A stretch of 45,664 nucleotides of DNA from Perkinsus chesapeaki (Eukaryota > Perkinsozoa > Perkinsida > Perkinsidae): positions 1 through 45,664 of the forward strand of contig JAAPAO010000263.1 in assembly GCA_013115145.1 (NCBI GenBank), in the 5' to 3' direction. Made by a program: the position numbers and the translations under genes. Below the pieces are notes generated by a model. The model was not told the DNA's origin, did not search any database, and was given only the letters and a program-made list of their open reading frames with translations. Positions 1 to 9,537 of the stretch are shown here, piece after piece. Position 1 is the stretch's first letter, and every line of letters starts with the position of its first letter.

Positions 1-938
1 AGCTACCGAAGCAGCCTCAGCGTAATTGTGTCCACAGGGACAGGAACTATATTATGGGACAATTGGCACAATGTCGCCTACACGCGCTCTCCTATGTCTA
101 CTCAATGCTCTCCTATATCTCAACTTGCGTCAATAACTAATGTTATGATCATATCTGGCATTCTAAACTAATGAAGCTCAGAGTATTGTGTATAGTGGAA
201 ACCAGATTCTGGGTATACACGTCTCGAGTAAATTACTCAAGAGTCTCTGAATGACTCAGAGTAATCCTTCGCTGATGATCTGAGTCCTTCTGCTCTGTTT
301 GGAAGGCACGGCTGGTTTGTGCCGAGATACTTGCGGTTGGTCGGCGGGCGCGAACGCATCAGCAAAAGTGTACGCGAGCGCAATTCACTTGATGGCAGTT
401 GAGAAACCTTTTGGTACTCGGCGGGTACTAACCGCCAACCCTAGACGTTTCTAGAGGGGAAAGAGCACGCCAAGAGAAGTTGGAACGCCTCCTCGCCTTC
501 TCACACGCAAAGACAGGTTCAGTTGAACCATGAACAGTTGAGCACTTGAACGGGCTCTTGGAATGGGAAGCGCGGTGGCGCAGTGGAGCACACCCGCCGT
601 CGCGGCGCACAACGGACAATTTTGGCATCCTCACTGCCCGGAACTGCTACGGTTTGTGTAGAGGCTGCAAAGTAGCCGGGATGGCCTGAAAAGCGATCGA
701 GGCCAGTGTCGGGGGCGCGCCGTGGATGGGAGAGCCGTCGACGAGTGCAAATGAGACAGCACAAGCCGGTGCTCCACCATCTGGCTGCGAGACGCCCAAC
801 TCCCCCAAGCATAAGCTTATTAATCGCGCGCAGCCCACACGTAAGTGTAGCAGTGTGTACTAGCATGAAAGGCACCGAAGCTACATAGGGAAGTGTTCAA
901 TGGCGGCCTCCACTTATCCGTCAGCCGTTGTTTCTAGC
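1..938. other. No recognisable gene upstream of the first secreted-protein gene
   Basis: I see no coding region here that I can support. Open frames on both strands are short, rich in Arg/Pro/Ser and overlap each other, as expected of GC-rich noncoding DNA. A GC-rich patch at about 690-770 contains the 13-mer GGGGGCGCGCCGT (711-723), which recurs at 5552-5564 in another gene-free stretch. The 5' flank and promoter of the gene starting at 939 should lie in the last 100-200 bases. An in-frame ATG at 900 precedes the preferred start. Confidence 0.5.
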
Positions 939-1554
939 ATGTTGAACATCCGTAGTGCGTTGGCGAGCACCCTTTTGATGTGTTGCTGTTTACTGTTCAC
1001 AGAAGCTATCAACTCGACCAATCCCACAATTTCAGCCGATATCGGTGCGTTCAGTGTTGACCATAGAGATTTCAGAATCTTCCTGCGTGGTTGTAGATCC
1101 CTACAAGAAGCCTGAAGGAAACTGTAGGGAGACGGTAGACGACGAAATGAAAGACTGCGCGTGCCCAAGTGGAAGTGTGCCAGTTTGGACCTTGGTAACT
1201 TGCAAGACATTCTGCTCGCTTTAGTCTCCATGGCGTCTCTCACTTTGCTTCAGACGAAGCGTTATGGCTACTATTATGTGGACAAGCTCATCTGCAGCCC
1301 GAAGTACACAGCCGAAAGGGGCTGTCCCCCGGCCAAAGGAGGATTCTGGCTCGAGCCGTTCCCTGATAAATATGGTCGATGTCTGCTGTCCTGCTCTAAG
1401 GTGAGAGATGTGACAGTCGTTACTCAACTTGGCGGCGAACCATCGTAATTTTACACAAAGCTGGAGCACTCCTCTTCAGTTCCTGGCCTGGTGCCCATCC
1501 TCGAGCAGATGTACCGACGTCGGCGATGCGAAAGTATGCCTCTACTCTAAATAG
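939..1554 (+). CDS. Secreted Cys-rich protein, four exons (paralogue of the gene at 14095)
   Basis: Function unknown; probably a small secreted disulfide-rich protein of 148 aa. I join exons 939-1044, 1076-1194, 1254-1400 and 1480-1554. The introns are 31, 59 and 79 bp, all GT-AG, and the summed exons stay in frame to TAG. Exon 1 is a signal peptide (Leu/Cys-rich core followed by FTEA). The mature part has regularly placed Cys, including CACP, LICSP, RGCPP, CLLSC and a C-terminal SSRCTDVG...VCLY segment. The structure was settled by comparison with 14095-14688, which has introns at matching places and shares the motifs VWTL/TWTL, ICSP, GCPP/RCPSP and C-x2-GC/SC. I chose ATG 939 because it aligns with the paralogue's start; ATG 900 is in frame and would add 13 residues. 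The donor at 1195 rather than a later GT avoids an in-frame stop. No known family is recognised. Confidence 0.75.
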
Positions 1555-1967
1555 AATGTTAAATGCCAGACTTTTACTGGCCACCTTCACCGCATCATGA
1601 AGGATGCTTTTTATGACATTATACTTGCATCAAGTACGCAGAACTTCTTCGGTCGCAGTACCAAATATCGGTGCTTTCTCAGTTAAACGGCAGCCTTGTG
1701 TTGATATGGTAAATCAAACGTCAATTTGCCTCACGGAAAATTGGCACTCAGCCTCTCAACGCCGTGTCGATGACGTCATGTATTTCCATGTGTTGTCACA
1801 TAGAAGAGGAGCTTCCGGTTAGATAACTCGATACACGTATAACGCTTGCCAAGTGATTACATCCATTAACTATATAAACTAAACGATGTAGCATGGACCA
1901 GCATAGAAGCCAGTTGAGTAAAGATGGCACATGACGTGGACATATAGTCATTCTCATCGAGATTCCT
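1555..1967. other. Intergenic, 3' flanks of two convergent genes
   Basis: No gene seen. This stretch separates the ends of the plus-strand Cys-rich gene (stop 1554) and the minus-strand channel gene (stop 1968). At about 1572-1615 the segment with TCATGAAGGATGCTT resembles, weakly, the roughly 55-bp element found downstream of the small Cys-rich genes at 8432, 9366, 11055 and 12223. That match may be a diverged copy or chance. Confidence 0.4.
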
Positions 1968-4651
1968 TCATCTTCTCTTGTGAGCCACTAGGACATGGCT
2001 AGTGCTCCTGCGTGCCGTAGCCATCTCCTGAACGCACATGCAGCAGCTTCCTTCTTTTATATACTTACGCGAGGGGGAAGTGACGAGGCTGCCATAACGT
2101 CCGCAAAAATAGAAGCCTTGCTTTTGGCGGACATGGCAGTAGGAACAATCCCAATAATCTGAAACGGCCAAAACCTTGCGCAGGGTTGCAACTTTACAAA
2201 GACGTCTCACTCTTTCCAGGCGATTAGCTCGCTGCAACACCTTCTCAGTGGTCCGCAATTGAGTCTCACCGTTACGCATTAGAGCTTGGGCTCTCCCGAG
2301 CAGTCTAGCGGTGGTCACTTTCAAATCCTAGCAATAACTGCAAGACACCTTACCAAGACAGATAATTGTCAGTTCAATGATTTCTTGGTTTTCTACAATA
2401 GAATTGACTCTTAGAAACACGTTCGGCGACCAACTACGACTCATAACTTACAGTAACTGTTCGCCCTTTGGCCAATCCGGCCAAGTGCGGGAGGGCTCCG
2501 GCAAATGCTCGGCTATCAACACTGTTGTCTCCATCAAAATCCATCCGTTTAAAAAGCTCTTGTACGTCGTATGGGGAAACACCAGCCTGATTGGCAATGG
2601 GCTTTATGTGGTTGACGAATTCATCAGCACCATTGCCAACGTTCGTCTTATGGCAGGGATGTAGAGGACATTCACCGTAGCCTGCCGAGATAAGCGTCCA
2701 ACCGGGTCTGCTCTTGAGCCGATATTCTTGAATATCTACAAGCTTTACTTGCGCTTCATCGACAGCGAAGTAACAGGACAGAGGCCGTAGAAAACGGCCG
2801 CCGAAATCCATTTTCATTCCGACGACATGTAGCATTTTCAAGTATCTACACTCTTGGCATTCGGACTTATTACAATTACTGCAATACAGTGGATCGAGAA
2901 TCAGTTAAGCTGCACAGGGTAATCCAATCGAAAGTCAATCTTTGATTCAATCTTCGTAATCAAAAGTCACAACTATCTCCTACTTCTGCCAGATCCCGTA
3001 GAAGCGCGGCGTTTCGTGCTGAGATTCGGGCCTCAGCTGCACACCTGCTCGTCTGGGCCTCCTTTACAGCATTCCTGTAGAAAAAGCCTCTCCGGTAGGT
3101 GATTAATGTAATCAGCGTCGCCTACTCGACTATAATCGCTAGCAGGACGTAGAGAAGGCCGAAAACGGCGATAGTTAGGAATAAAATAGCTGGTATGGCA
3201 AGTCCAGGGTTATCCTGACAAAAAGGCAAATTCCTCAGTGACAACTTTCACACTCGCGAAGATCGGCTGTAGAAGTGATTTGAGGCATGACTCACGAAAG
3301 GTCGCACTAGATGCTCGTTCCAATTATCTCGTGTAAGTATCTAAAGAAGAGCTCACGATATAGCCTCCTGAAGTACAAGGACAGAATTCTATGGGAACCT
3401 TAATCCGGACAAAAAGGTGCGATATTAGCATACGAGAGCGAGCGGTAAGTAGACGGGACCATAGCAGACCTGAAGGTATGATAAAATAGACCTCGGCAAT
3501 GAACCCCAATAATCGCCGCTCGTCCACCCAGCGAAGTCGCGGGAGTCTGCCGAAGGTTGACCTACTACACGCTAAGAAGAGCTTCAAAGTCTCATCTGGT
3601 ATCGTACCCTCCCATATATCCAGGAGGGTCTTCTGAATACAGGCGAAGACGTATACAAGGATACCGCCACAGAAATACAATCTCAGTATAGGAGCGTTGA
3701 CTATAAGTCCCAGTGTACCTGCCGAGAGACGTTTTGCCCATAAAGGAACGACTCTGTAAAATAATAGCTCCGGTTACTGTTAACTAAGCCACGACCTTTT
3801 TCGGTGAGCCATGCGAGGCGTATGATGCGGCAGAGCCTCAGAAGCTTAACCTGAGTATACTGGCGAGCACACAAGTATAAAGACTTGCTACAGTTGTTGT
3901 TCCCGGTCTATGAAACAATATCCATCCATCTAATACTGACAGTGAGGCCAAGAGGAGATCAGATAGCTGAAAAAACCATGCGGAATAATAAAGCACTCGC
4001 AGACAAGACACGTTCAAATCGATAAGCTGCATCCAGTGATTTAGAAGGTTTAGCCACCGAAAAGACTCACCCCAGCAGTCGTAATAAAATAGCGAACGCC
4101 AATCCATTTCAGCCTGAGTATAGCCTCCAACAGGTAGGCAGCCGTGCAGGCGCCTTCGAGTGCTGACCTACGATGCCCATGAGTTAAAGTGAAGAGCTCG
4201 AATCTCCGCGTTTTACCAGAGAACACTGCTACTAGACGCACAGGGCGTGGTGAGGCCTGAAGGAGGGCAGTTGTATGGCAAGCTGAATGTGTAGACATCT
4301 CTGTATTATAATTGCCCATTCTTCGGATATCAACGAGCAAGAGTCATTCTGTAGATCTAAGTTAATAATTTCCCAGGCAGGGAATGTCACGTAGGAGCGA
4401 GCACGACATGGAGCATACTAGAGGATAACCCTCAGCTCTAACACAAGGCTTACATTACCTTCGTGAGCCATATTTCCGTTGAATCCATCACACCGGGTAT
4501 CTGTCTCCAGTGCTACAAGGATCAGGTTTATTGTTATGATGCACGCAAAGGTGGAGTTCAACTTCTTCACCCTGGGCTCATCTAACGCTGCTGGTCTCTC
4601 TGATAGCGCCCGGGAAGTTTCCGCGAAACGACGCCGAAGTTCCGTTAGCAT
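1968..4651 (-). CDS. Single-domain voltage-gated cation channel with C-terminal EF-hand
   Basis: Predicted plasma-membrane voltage-gated cation channel (Ion_trans fold, one six-helix domain), spliced, roughly 450-550 aa. Start ATG 4651-4649. In order: S1 (FACIITINLILVALETD, about 4495-4560); S2 (AAYLLEAILRLKWIG, about 4090-4140); S3 (LSDLLLASLSVLDGWIL, about 3910-3965); S4 at 3810-3850 with basic residues every third position (KLLRLCRIIR); S5 (LGLIVNAPILRLYFCGGILV, about 3640-3710); S6 at about 3132-3220 (LFLTIAVFGLLYVLLAIIVE), running through an intron with a GTAGGC donor into ENAVKEAQ. The tail holds an EF-hand loop, DFDGDNSVDSRAF (about 2495-2535), with Asp at positions 1, 3, 5 and 9 but Ala at 12 where Glu is usual. 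It then has a basic C-terminal exon group ending in TGA at 1968. I could not resolve the pore loop, so ion selectivity is unknown. Exon borders are partly provisional. No second repeat domain is seen upstream of 4651, unlike four-domain Cav/Nav channels. Confidence 0.75.
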
Positions 4652-6200
4652 AAACCGTATTAACTGTACTTAAGCCAGCAAAGAATGTTTTAGCCGGAAA
4701 CGCCGGACCGGCATAGGCTGGGCACCTCAGCCTCAGTGTGAGCTAGCTGATCAGCGCAATTGGTTTACAGTGTAATGAGTGGTCTAGGTAGTTAGTGAGT
4801 GAATTAACGTGATCATATCGAACCCAATGCTTCTCTTACGGAAGTTCCATGTGACGACATGTAGCGAGATGATGGCCAGATGACCAAGATCACCTCTGTG
4901 ACCTTGAGAACTTCTCAATGAGAAGTGCCACATTTCTTTTGATGTTCAGTCCCCGGTGCAGCCGGGTGCTATGGTGTCACGAATGCAACCCGTCTGCTGC
5001 CTGATCCTCATTCTCCTACTTGCAGAGAACCTCGAGACGCGAGATGGAGTAACGAGTCACCGCTCTTTCCACCTTTCCTTTGCTGGTCGATAGACCCCTA
5101 TTTGTTGTCCCCCCTTTGTACAAGCCGGTGCGTTAAACAGGGTCCACCACCCAAAAGTTTGTATCGCGTGACACGATGTGGGTAATACCAACTTAAAGTT
5201 ATCTTTGAATCCTCCTTGAAGAAGCATAAGCGATTCTAGAATCGGAACCATGCTGCGAGTTCGATCTCCATGCTGCATGGTCACCATGCACAGCATGTTT
5301 GCCAAATATGCCCTCTCAACGTGTCAGACTAGCTGACAAGGTGACCCAATGGTCAATCGGTATAGTGTCGATGAAAGGATAGGCATGACTTCATTTATGT
5401 CCTGTATAACCCTTACAATGCACAGAACCTCTACTGTTGGTGTCTTCCTTACGAATCGCCCTGCATATTCAATTCAGTAGCAAGCAACCAGTTTCACAAA
5501 TGCGCCGCGGCACACCTCTACGCGCACCGCCAAGCCGCGGCGATGGACCGTGGGGGCGCGCCGTCCACGCCGTTCAACTGTGGGGCGAGCGCCAGTCACA
5601 CCACGAGCCCGCCATTCCTACTGCCCTCCAAATTAACTTAGAATATCACGTTTTTGTGACCATTCTCTGCCAGATTTGCGACTGTGTGCCCCAAACTCAG
5701 AGAGCCTCGTTCTAACATGGCTTTCAATATACCACCGAAGTTTCAGCGCTTGACACTCTCTGGTTATTGGGAACTGAGACATCGGCACGGAAAAGTTGCC
5801 AAATTAACTTAGAATACACACCTTAATTTTGGCCCAAAAATCACGATTTTTCTTAGGGAAGTACCCCGAGATAGAAGAGTTCGGTTATAACTCTCATAGT
5901 ATTTGGAACCTATCATATACGGTACTCACCCCTTAAAGTCTCATTGAGCAGTCGTAAGTAGTTGAGGAGAACGATTCGTGCACGCATGTCCACGAATCGT
6001 GCGTATGCGTGCAACGCTGGGGAATGCAAACAATTAGCATTAGTGCAACGAGGATCTGAAAGCTCCAGTGAGGTATACCTCTGGAGAAGTCAGACTTCCC
6101 TTCCGAGGACTTTCCTTGGGGATCGTGCATTCCTCGTGCAATGATTTCGTTAGAGACTTTGCGTCGTTTTGGAAGTTTTGGTATCACCCGAATAATTTTC
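4652..6200. other. Gene-poor stretch between channel and secreted-protein gene
   Basis: No complete gene is supported here. One short signal-peptide-like frame (4971-5093) is listed separately. An 18-bp direct repeat, CCAAATTAACTTAGAATA, occurs at 5628-5645 and 5799-5816. A GC-rich patch at about 5505-5610 shares a 13-mer with 711-723. The end of the region should contain the promoter of the gene starting at 6201. Confidence 0.45.
4971..5093 (+). CDS. Possible signal-peptide exon of an unidentified secreted protein
   Basis: ATG 4971 opens a 40-aa frame ending in TAG at 5091-5093. Its start has the shape of a signal peptide: a short basic lead (MVSRM), then a hydrophobic stretch (VCCLILILLLAEN). 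A possible donor, GTAACG, lies at 5049, which would make 4971-5048 a first exon as in the other secreted-protein genes of this window. I could not find a convincing second exon, so this may be a gene remnant or a chance frame. Confidence 0.25.
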   Translation: MVSRMQPVCCLILILLLAENLETRDGVTSHRSFHLSFAGR

Positions 6201-6626
6201 ATGAAGTATGCCATTCAACTGGCCGTTCTGTGGTTAAGCGTATTGAACTCCTTGGTACGCGTCCAAGTTCTGGGGCAAGGCATTCTGCCATGTGGTAATT
6301 ATAATGGCTATGGTAAAGGGTATATTTTGGTCGCCAACTTTGACAAGGGGCAAAAAGTATCCTTTGGTATGAGTGATGGCAAGCGGACCAAGAACTTGTT
6401 ACCTATGAGCTATAAAATGAATGCAGATGGGGAGATCACTGTAGAAATCTCTCAGAGTGACAAAGACACATTGGAGGCAGCGTTCCCTGGACGCTTGAAC
6501 GACAATACGTTGACGAACCTGCTATATTTTGGGGGCCAAAACATCATGGTTACCCAAGCAGCTGAGCCAACTGGTACTCTTCAAATGATCCCAGTGTCTG
6601 TCTCGCACTTCGTTAACTGTGACTAG
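6201..6626 (+). CDS. Secreted protein of unknown function, intronless
   Basis: A 141-aa frame from ATG 6201 to TAG 6624-6626, without introns. The first 20-25 residues form a signal peptide (basic MKY, then AIQLAVLWLSVLNSLV). The mature part is polar, with only two Cys: one near the start (ILPCGNYNGYGKG) and one at the very end (FVNCD), which could pair to close the domain. The rest is Gly/Asn/Thr-rich and may be a beta-rich fold (inference). An in-frame ATG at 6141 would add 20 residues ahead of the signal peptide; I prefer 6201 because it puts the hydrophobic core at the N-terminus. I do not recognise the family. It is more strongly coding than anything else between 4.7 and 8.1 kb. Confidence 0.7.
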   Translation: MKYAIQLAVLWLSVLNSLVRVQVLGQGILPCGNYNGYGKGYILVANFDKGQKVSFGMSDGKRTKNLLPMSYKMNADGEITVEISQSDKDTLEAAFPGRLNDNTLTNLLYFGGQNIMVTQAAEPTGTLQMIPVSVSHFVNCD

Positions 6627-8129
6627 TAGGAATAGTCTTGTAGTACTTTAGTTTCATTTAGTAGCGGTTGATAGAATTCCGCAACAGCTTTAGTGTTTCA
6701 GTACTACTGTATGAGTTTCTTGAGATACTCGTTTATGGAGTCTAGTAAGATCTGTATGGCGCTCTTGGATATCATTTTACCGTCGTCCCTTTTGAGCAGG
6801 ACATTAGATATGACTTTGCAACAATTCTCCGTCAACAAATACTTCAGCACTAGGTATGGCATCACTGCGATGGTACTGCCTCGAGGCACTACTCGTAGTG
6901 GCTGGAAATATCTTTTATTGCAACAGGTGCAATTCTGTTTATCAGCATTGCTTCAGTGGTTCTCAGGTTTGTGTTTCAAGTTCGCAATCGCTAGATAGAG
7001 ATATATACTACCAATAAGTACGATAGCTTCCTATCAAAGCCCGCATAACGAAATAGGCCTAACGAGTGAATCTATGCAGATAACGGACATGCGAGAGTGG
7101 CAGGTATAGTCCTTGTATGCGATCCAGCCTACGATATGTGGTCCTGTACACGACTCGTGTCACACGAGCCTTTCCAGCGCATTCCCTGCTTAACCAGATG
7201 TCAGTGTGAGTGCCACCTGAGACCTGGTGACTCAATGAGTCCGTGAGGAGCCGGTCTCTGTTACAGAACTACCGTTTGCGTTGTCAAAATTAGGCGCCTT
7301 ATGAGAAGCTACAGATAGCTGACTTTCGAAGCACCTGTTCAGATGGCCAAGTCAACGCAGTTCGGCCACTGGTTGTTTGTGAAACCCAGTCGCGAATCGT
7401 GACAGTCACTCGCGAGAGCCCACCTGAGAGCTTACGCAGTTTAAAACTTCGCTTCAGGGTTGTCAAGAAATATGTGGCGAACCCGGGAAAACTTAATATG
7501 GGTCTCGGAGTACAAGAGAAAAAGGGAAGCAGGCAAATCCAGCCTCGAAGTGGTTGCCTCGGAAGAAGCGAACCAACAGAATTCGGCCACGAGTTGTTTG
7601 CTTGACTTCTGAGTGAGGCCTTCGGGTGACCCGAATCGGGTCTAGCTGCGTCCACAAAAATGTGAACAAAAGCCCGCCTCAGGTAGGAGATATGACGTGG
7701 CAAAACTGGTGGTTCTACTTTCGACTTGTCAAAAGTTTAAGTACTGTCCGGGAACTCCAAGAAGTCACAGATCAGACTTTTCACTGTGACGCAGCCTTGA
7801 CATGCGAGGTTGCCCGAAAAATATGCAAAAATGAAAGATATGCATTGCCCGGTTCCTCCCTGAAGTATGCTCTTTCGAGTGTTGCTGAGTCTTGAATGGT
7901 CAGTGCATCGGTGTTGTCAAGATGTGATGCAGCATCACATGATAATTGATGCTCAAGTATGCCGCAGCCACCTCGAGTGAAGTCCTTACAATGCATAGTC
8001 TTCCGCCGTTAAGCCCTTCACTCGATGTGACACGCACCGTGTCGCGGTCACGTCATAGGGCATGAGGGCCTCTTCTGTTCGCCTTACATATTCCGTTCTT
8101 CCGTAGCGTTATCTTATTCAGCCACAGCA
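6627..8129. other. No supported gene; low-level internal similarity
   Basis: Open frames here lack signal peptides, splice structure or recognisable motifs. The sequence around 7370 (TTCGGCCACTGGTTGTTTG) recurs with changes at about 7583 (TTCGGCCACGAGTTGTTTG) and more weakly near 11420, suggesting a degraded tandem or dispersed repeat. The last 100 bases should hold the promoter of the first small Cys-rich peptide gene. Confidence 0.4.
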
Positions 8130-8324
8130 ATGCGCCTCTATCTCGTCATTGTGACCATTTGCTCATTGATGTGGGCAATCTCTGGTCAGAACCCTCCCGC
8201 GGCCATACGTGGATTGGTGTCGGAGCTATGCGTAGACTTCTGTCGAGAAGAGTGTTGGGGACCCAAATGCAAATGCATCACTCAAGTAACCAAGTGTATT
8301 TGCGACTGTCCACTTGCTGATTGA
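8130..8324 (+). CDS. Small secreted Cys-rich peptide, tandem copy 1
   Basis: A 64-aa intronless frame, ATG 8130 to TGA 8322-8324. Residues 1-20 are a signal peptide (LVIVTICSLMWAISGQ). The mature peptide of about 44 aa starts NPPAA and has eight Cys in the pattern C-x3-C-x3-C-x4-C-x-C-x6-C-x-C-x-C. The C-x3-C plus C-x-C arrangement is reminiscent of Cys-stabilised alpha/beta peptides such as defensins, but that is only a motif-level inference and no function is claimed. It is the first of four paralogues in the same orientation and shares its 3' flank (two hairpins and the 55-bp element) with the others. It is most similar to copy 2 in signal peptide, C-terminus (CPLAD/CPLVD) and flank. Confidence 0.85.
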   Translation: MRLYLVIVTICSLMWAISGQNPPAAIRGLVSELCVDFCREECWGPKCKCITQVTKCICDCPLAD

Positions 8325-8384
8325 CTGTAGCTGTCAATAGGACGGATTCCATATATTCTATTGGTCGATACGTCGTCGACCGAG

Positions 8385-8401
8385 GACAGTGTTAAACTGT
8401 C
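8385..8401 (+). promoter_or_regulatory. Conserved 3'-flank hairpin, copy 1
   Basis: GACAGT-GTTAA-ACTGTC, a perfect 6-bp stem with a 5-nt loop, 61 bases after the stop of copy 1. The same hairpin follows each of the other three paralogues, and copy 3 has a compensating base pair. It probably acts in the 3' UTR, for example in mRNA stability or 3'-end formation, but no role is shown by the sequence. A second small inverted repeat, CTGTC-AATAG-GACGG with one G-U pair, lies nearer the stop. Confidence 0.6.
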
Positions 8402-8431
8402 ATCAATACTCTATTTCGTTAGTCCCTTGCA

Positions 8432-8490
8432 CTTGCGTTAGTCACGGCTGGTGGCATACTTTGAGCTTCATGAGGATGCTTCGTACTAAG
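8432..8490 (+). repeat. Recurrent 3'-flank element, copy 1 of 6
   Basis: This block, CTTGCGTTAGTCAC then GGTGGCA and GAGCTTCATGA-GATGCTTCGTA, recurs with substitutions at 9366-9420, 11055-11110, 12223-12275, 12474-12530 and 14782-14840. Four copies follow the small Cys-rich genes, one stands alone ahead of a broken ARM-gene fragment, and one follows the four-exon Cys-rich gene. It marks the right part of a duplicated unit. Whether it has a function, such as transcript end formation, is unknown. Confidence 0.6.
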
Positions 8491-8657
8491 CACAATAGAT
8501 ATTAGGACGTAGAATCAAAGTGGGCGAAATGAAGCGCTATAAACAATGGCAAGCACCGCCCCGGAAATACGACAAGTGAGACGAATCATGGTTATTAGCT
8601 CCCTAATAGACCAACTCAACAATGCCGAACCTTTGACAGTAAAAACATGTGCTTCAT

Positions 8658-9002
8658 AATGCAGCTAACGCTGTTTGGTTTAAAACCTCGCCGACCCACC
8701 TTCCTTATAGAGTATTTTATCCCACGGTGAAGCTAGAACTCGAGTCATGGCTCGACTATTGCCTCCGAAATGCTTGACGATGTGTTTTATCATAAAAGCA
8801 ATCAGATCTTTTCCACCCTCCTGCTTGGCAATCAAAGACGATCCATACCCACAGGATCCCCAAGAGAGCTCGATGATCCCAAGGCCTAGCCTCACACACG
8901 TTAAAGTGAGTGAGCACAGCTCGAGGAGCCGGACGTGTCGATCACAAAGGAATAAAGCGGAGACAACTTCAGGGACTGCAATAGCCTTATTCGAGATGCA
9001 AG
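8658..9002 (-). pseudogene. Recent truncated duplicate of an exon from the ARM-repeat giant gene
   Basis: These 345 bases match 15416-15760 of the intact gene at 343 positions; the two differences are A/T at the ninth-tenth codon region (GCTGATTGG versus GCTGTTTGG) and C/T in AGATCTCTT versus AGATCTTTT. The copy keeps an open minus-strand frame (motifs VVSALFLCDRHVRLLEL, FMIKHIVKHFGG) but has no upstream exons and lacks the terminal exon that follows in the original, so it cannot make the protein. Weaker similarity to the original's 3' flank continues from about 8535 to 8657. The near identity points to recent duplication or gene conversion. Any long minus frame through 9171 is an artefact of this insertion. 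Confidence 0.85.
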
Positions 9003-9060
9003 CATAGCGTTTCTTTGCGCTACTCATCTCGTTCTTGCAAACATTCTCATATACAGTAAC

Positions 9061-9258
9061 ATGAATGCGCCCCTTCTCTCCATGGTCACCATTTGCACAT
9101 TCATGTGGGCAATCTCTGGTCAGAACCCTCCTGCGGCTATGCGTGGTTTGACATTCAGGGTATGTCGACACTTCTGTTTATATGAGTACCGAGGCACCAA
9201 ATGCAAGTGCACGGCTCATGTAACTTCTTGTCAGTGTTTCTGCCCACTTGTTGATTGA
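9061..9258 (+). CDS. Small secreted Cys-rich peptide, tandem copy 2 (one Cys lost)
   Basis: A 65-aa intronless frame, ATG 9061 to TGA 9256-9258. The signal peptide (MVTICTFMWAISGQ) and the start of the mature part (NPPAAMRGL) nearly repeat copy 1. The Cys pattern is the same except that the third Cys is replaced by Tyr (C-LYEY-RGTKCKC), leaving seven Cys in the mature peptide, an odd number. It is therefore either diverging in fold, forming dimers, or losing function. The frame is intact, so I call it a gene rather than a pseudogene. Its 3' flank carries the perfect inverted repeat CCGTC-AATAG-GACGG just after the stop and the second hairpin at 9319. Confidence 0.8.
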   Translation: MNAPLLSMVTICTFMWAISGQNPPAAMRGLTFRVCRHFCLYEYRGTKCKCTAHVTSCQCFCPLVD

Positions 9259-9318
9259 CCATAGCCGTCAATAGGACGGATTCCATATATTCTGTTGGTC
9301 GATACCTCGTCAACGAAA

Positions 9319-9335
9319 GACAGTGTTAAACTGTC
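9319..9335 (+). promoter_or_regulatory. Conserved 3'-flank hairpin, copy 2
   Basis: GACAGT-GTTAA-ACTGTC, identical to the hairpin after copy 1 and 60 bases beyond the stop of copy 2. Confidence 0.6.
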
Positions 9336-9365
9336 ATCAATACTTCATTTCGTTATCCCCTTGCG

Positions 9366-9420
9366 CTTGTGTTACGCACTGGCGGTACCACATCTCGAGC
9401 TTCATGGTGAGCACAATAGA
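9366..9420 (+). repeat. Recurrent 3'-flank element, copy 2 of 6
   Basis: CTTGTGTTACGCACTGGCGG followed by CACATCTCGAGCTTCATGG aligns with the element at 8432, with a short deletion towards its right end. Confidence 0.55.
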
Positions 9421-9537
9421 TACTTGAACGTTTGATCGAAGCTCACAAAGTGAATAGCTATAAACATGAGCATCTTTTTGCTCAGCTGGAAAAGGAAATA
9501 ATATGGTTTCATTAAAACTTAGTTCTGGCTACTGCAA

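Noticed and set aside
711-5564. The shared 13-mer GGGGGCGCGCCGT as a mobile-element end
   Set aside because: Similarity does not extend beyond the 13 bases and no inverted partner or target duplication was found.
8680-9171. A 163-aa minus-strand frame as a gene
   Set aside because: Its core is the recent duplicate of one exon from the ARM gene. It lacks flanking exons and runs antisense into the start of tandem peptide copy 2.
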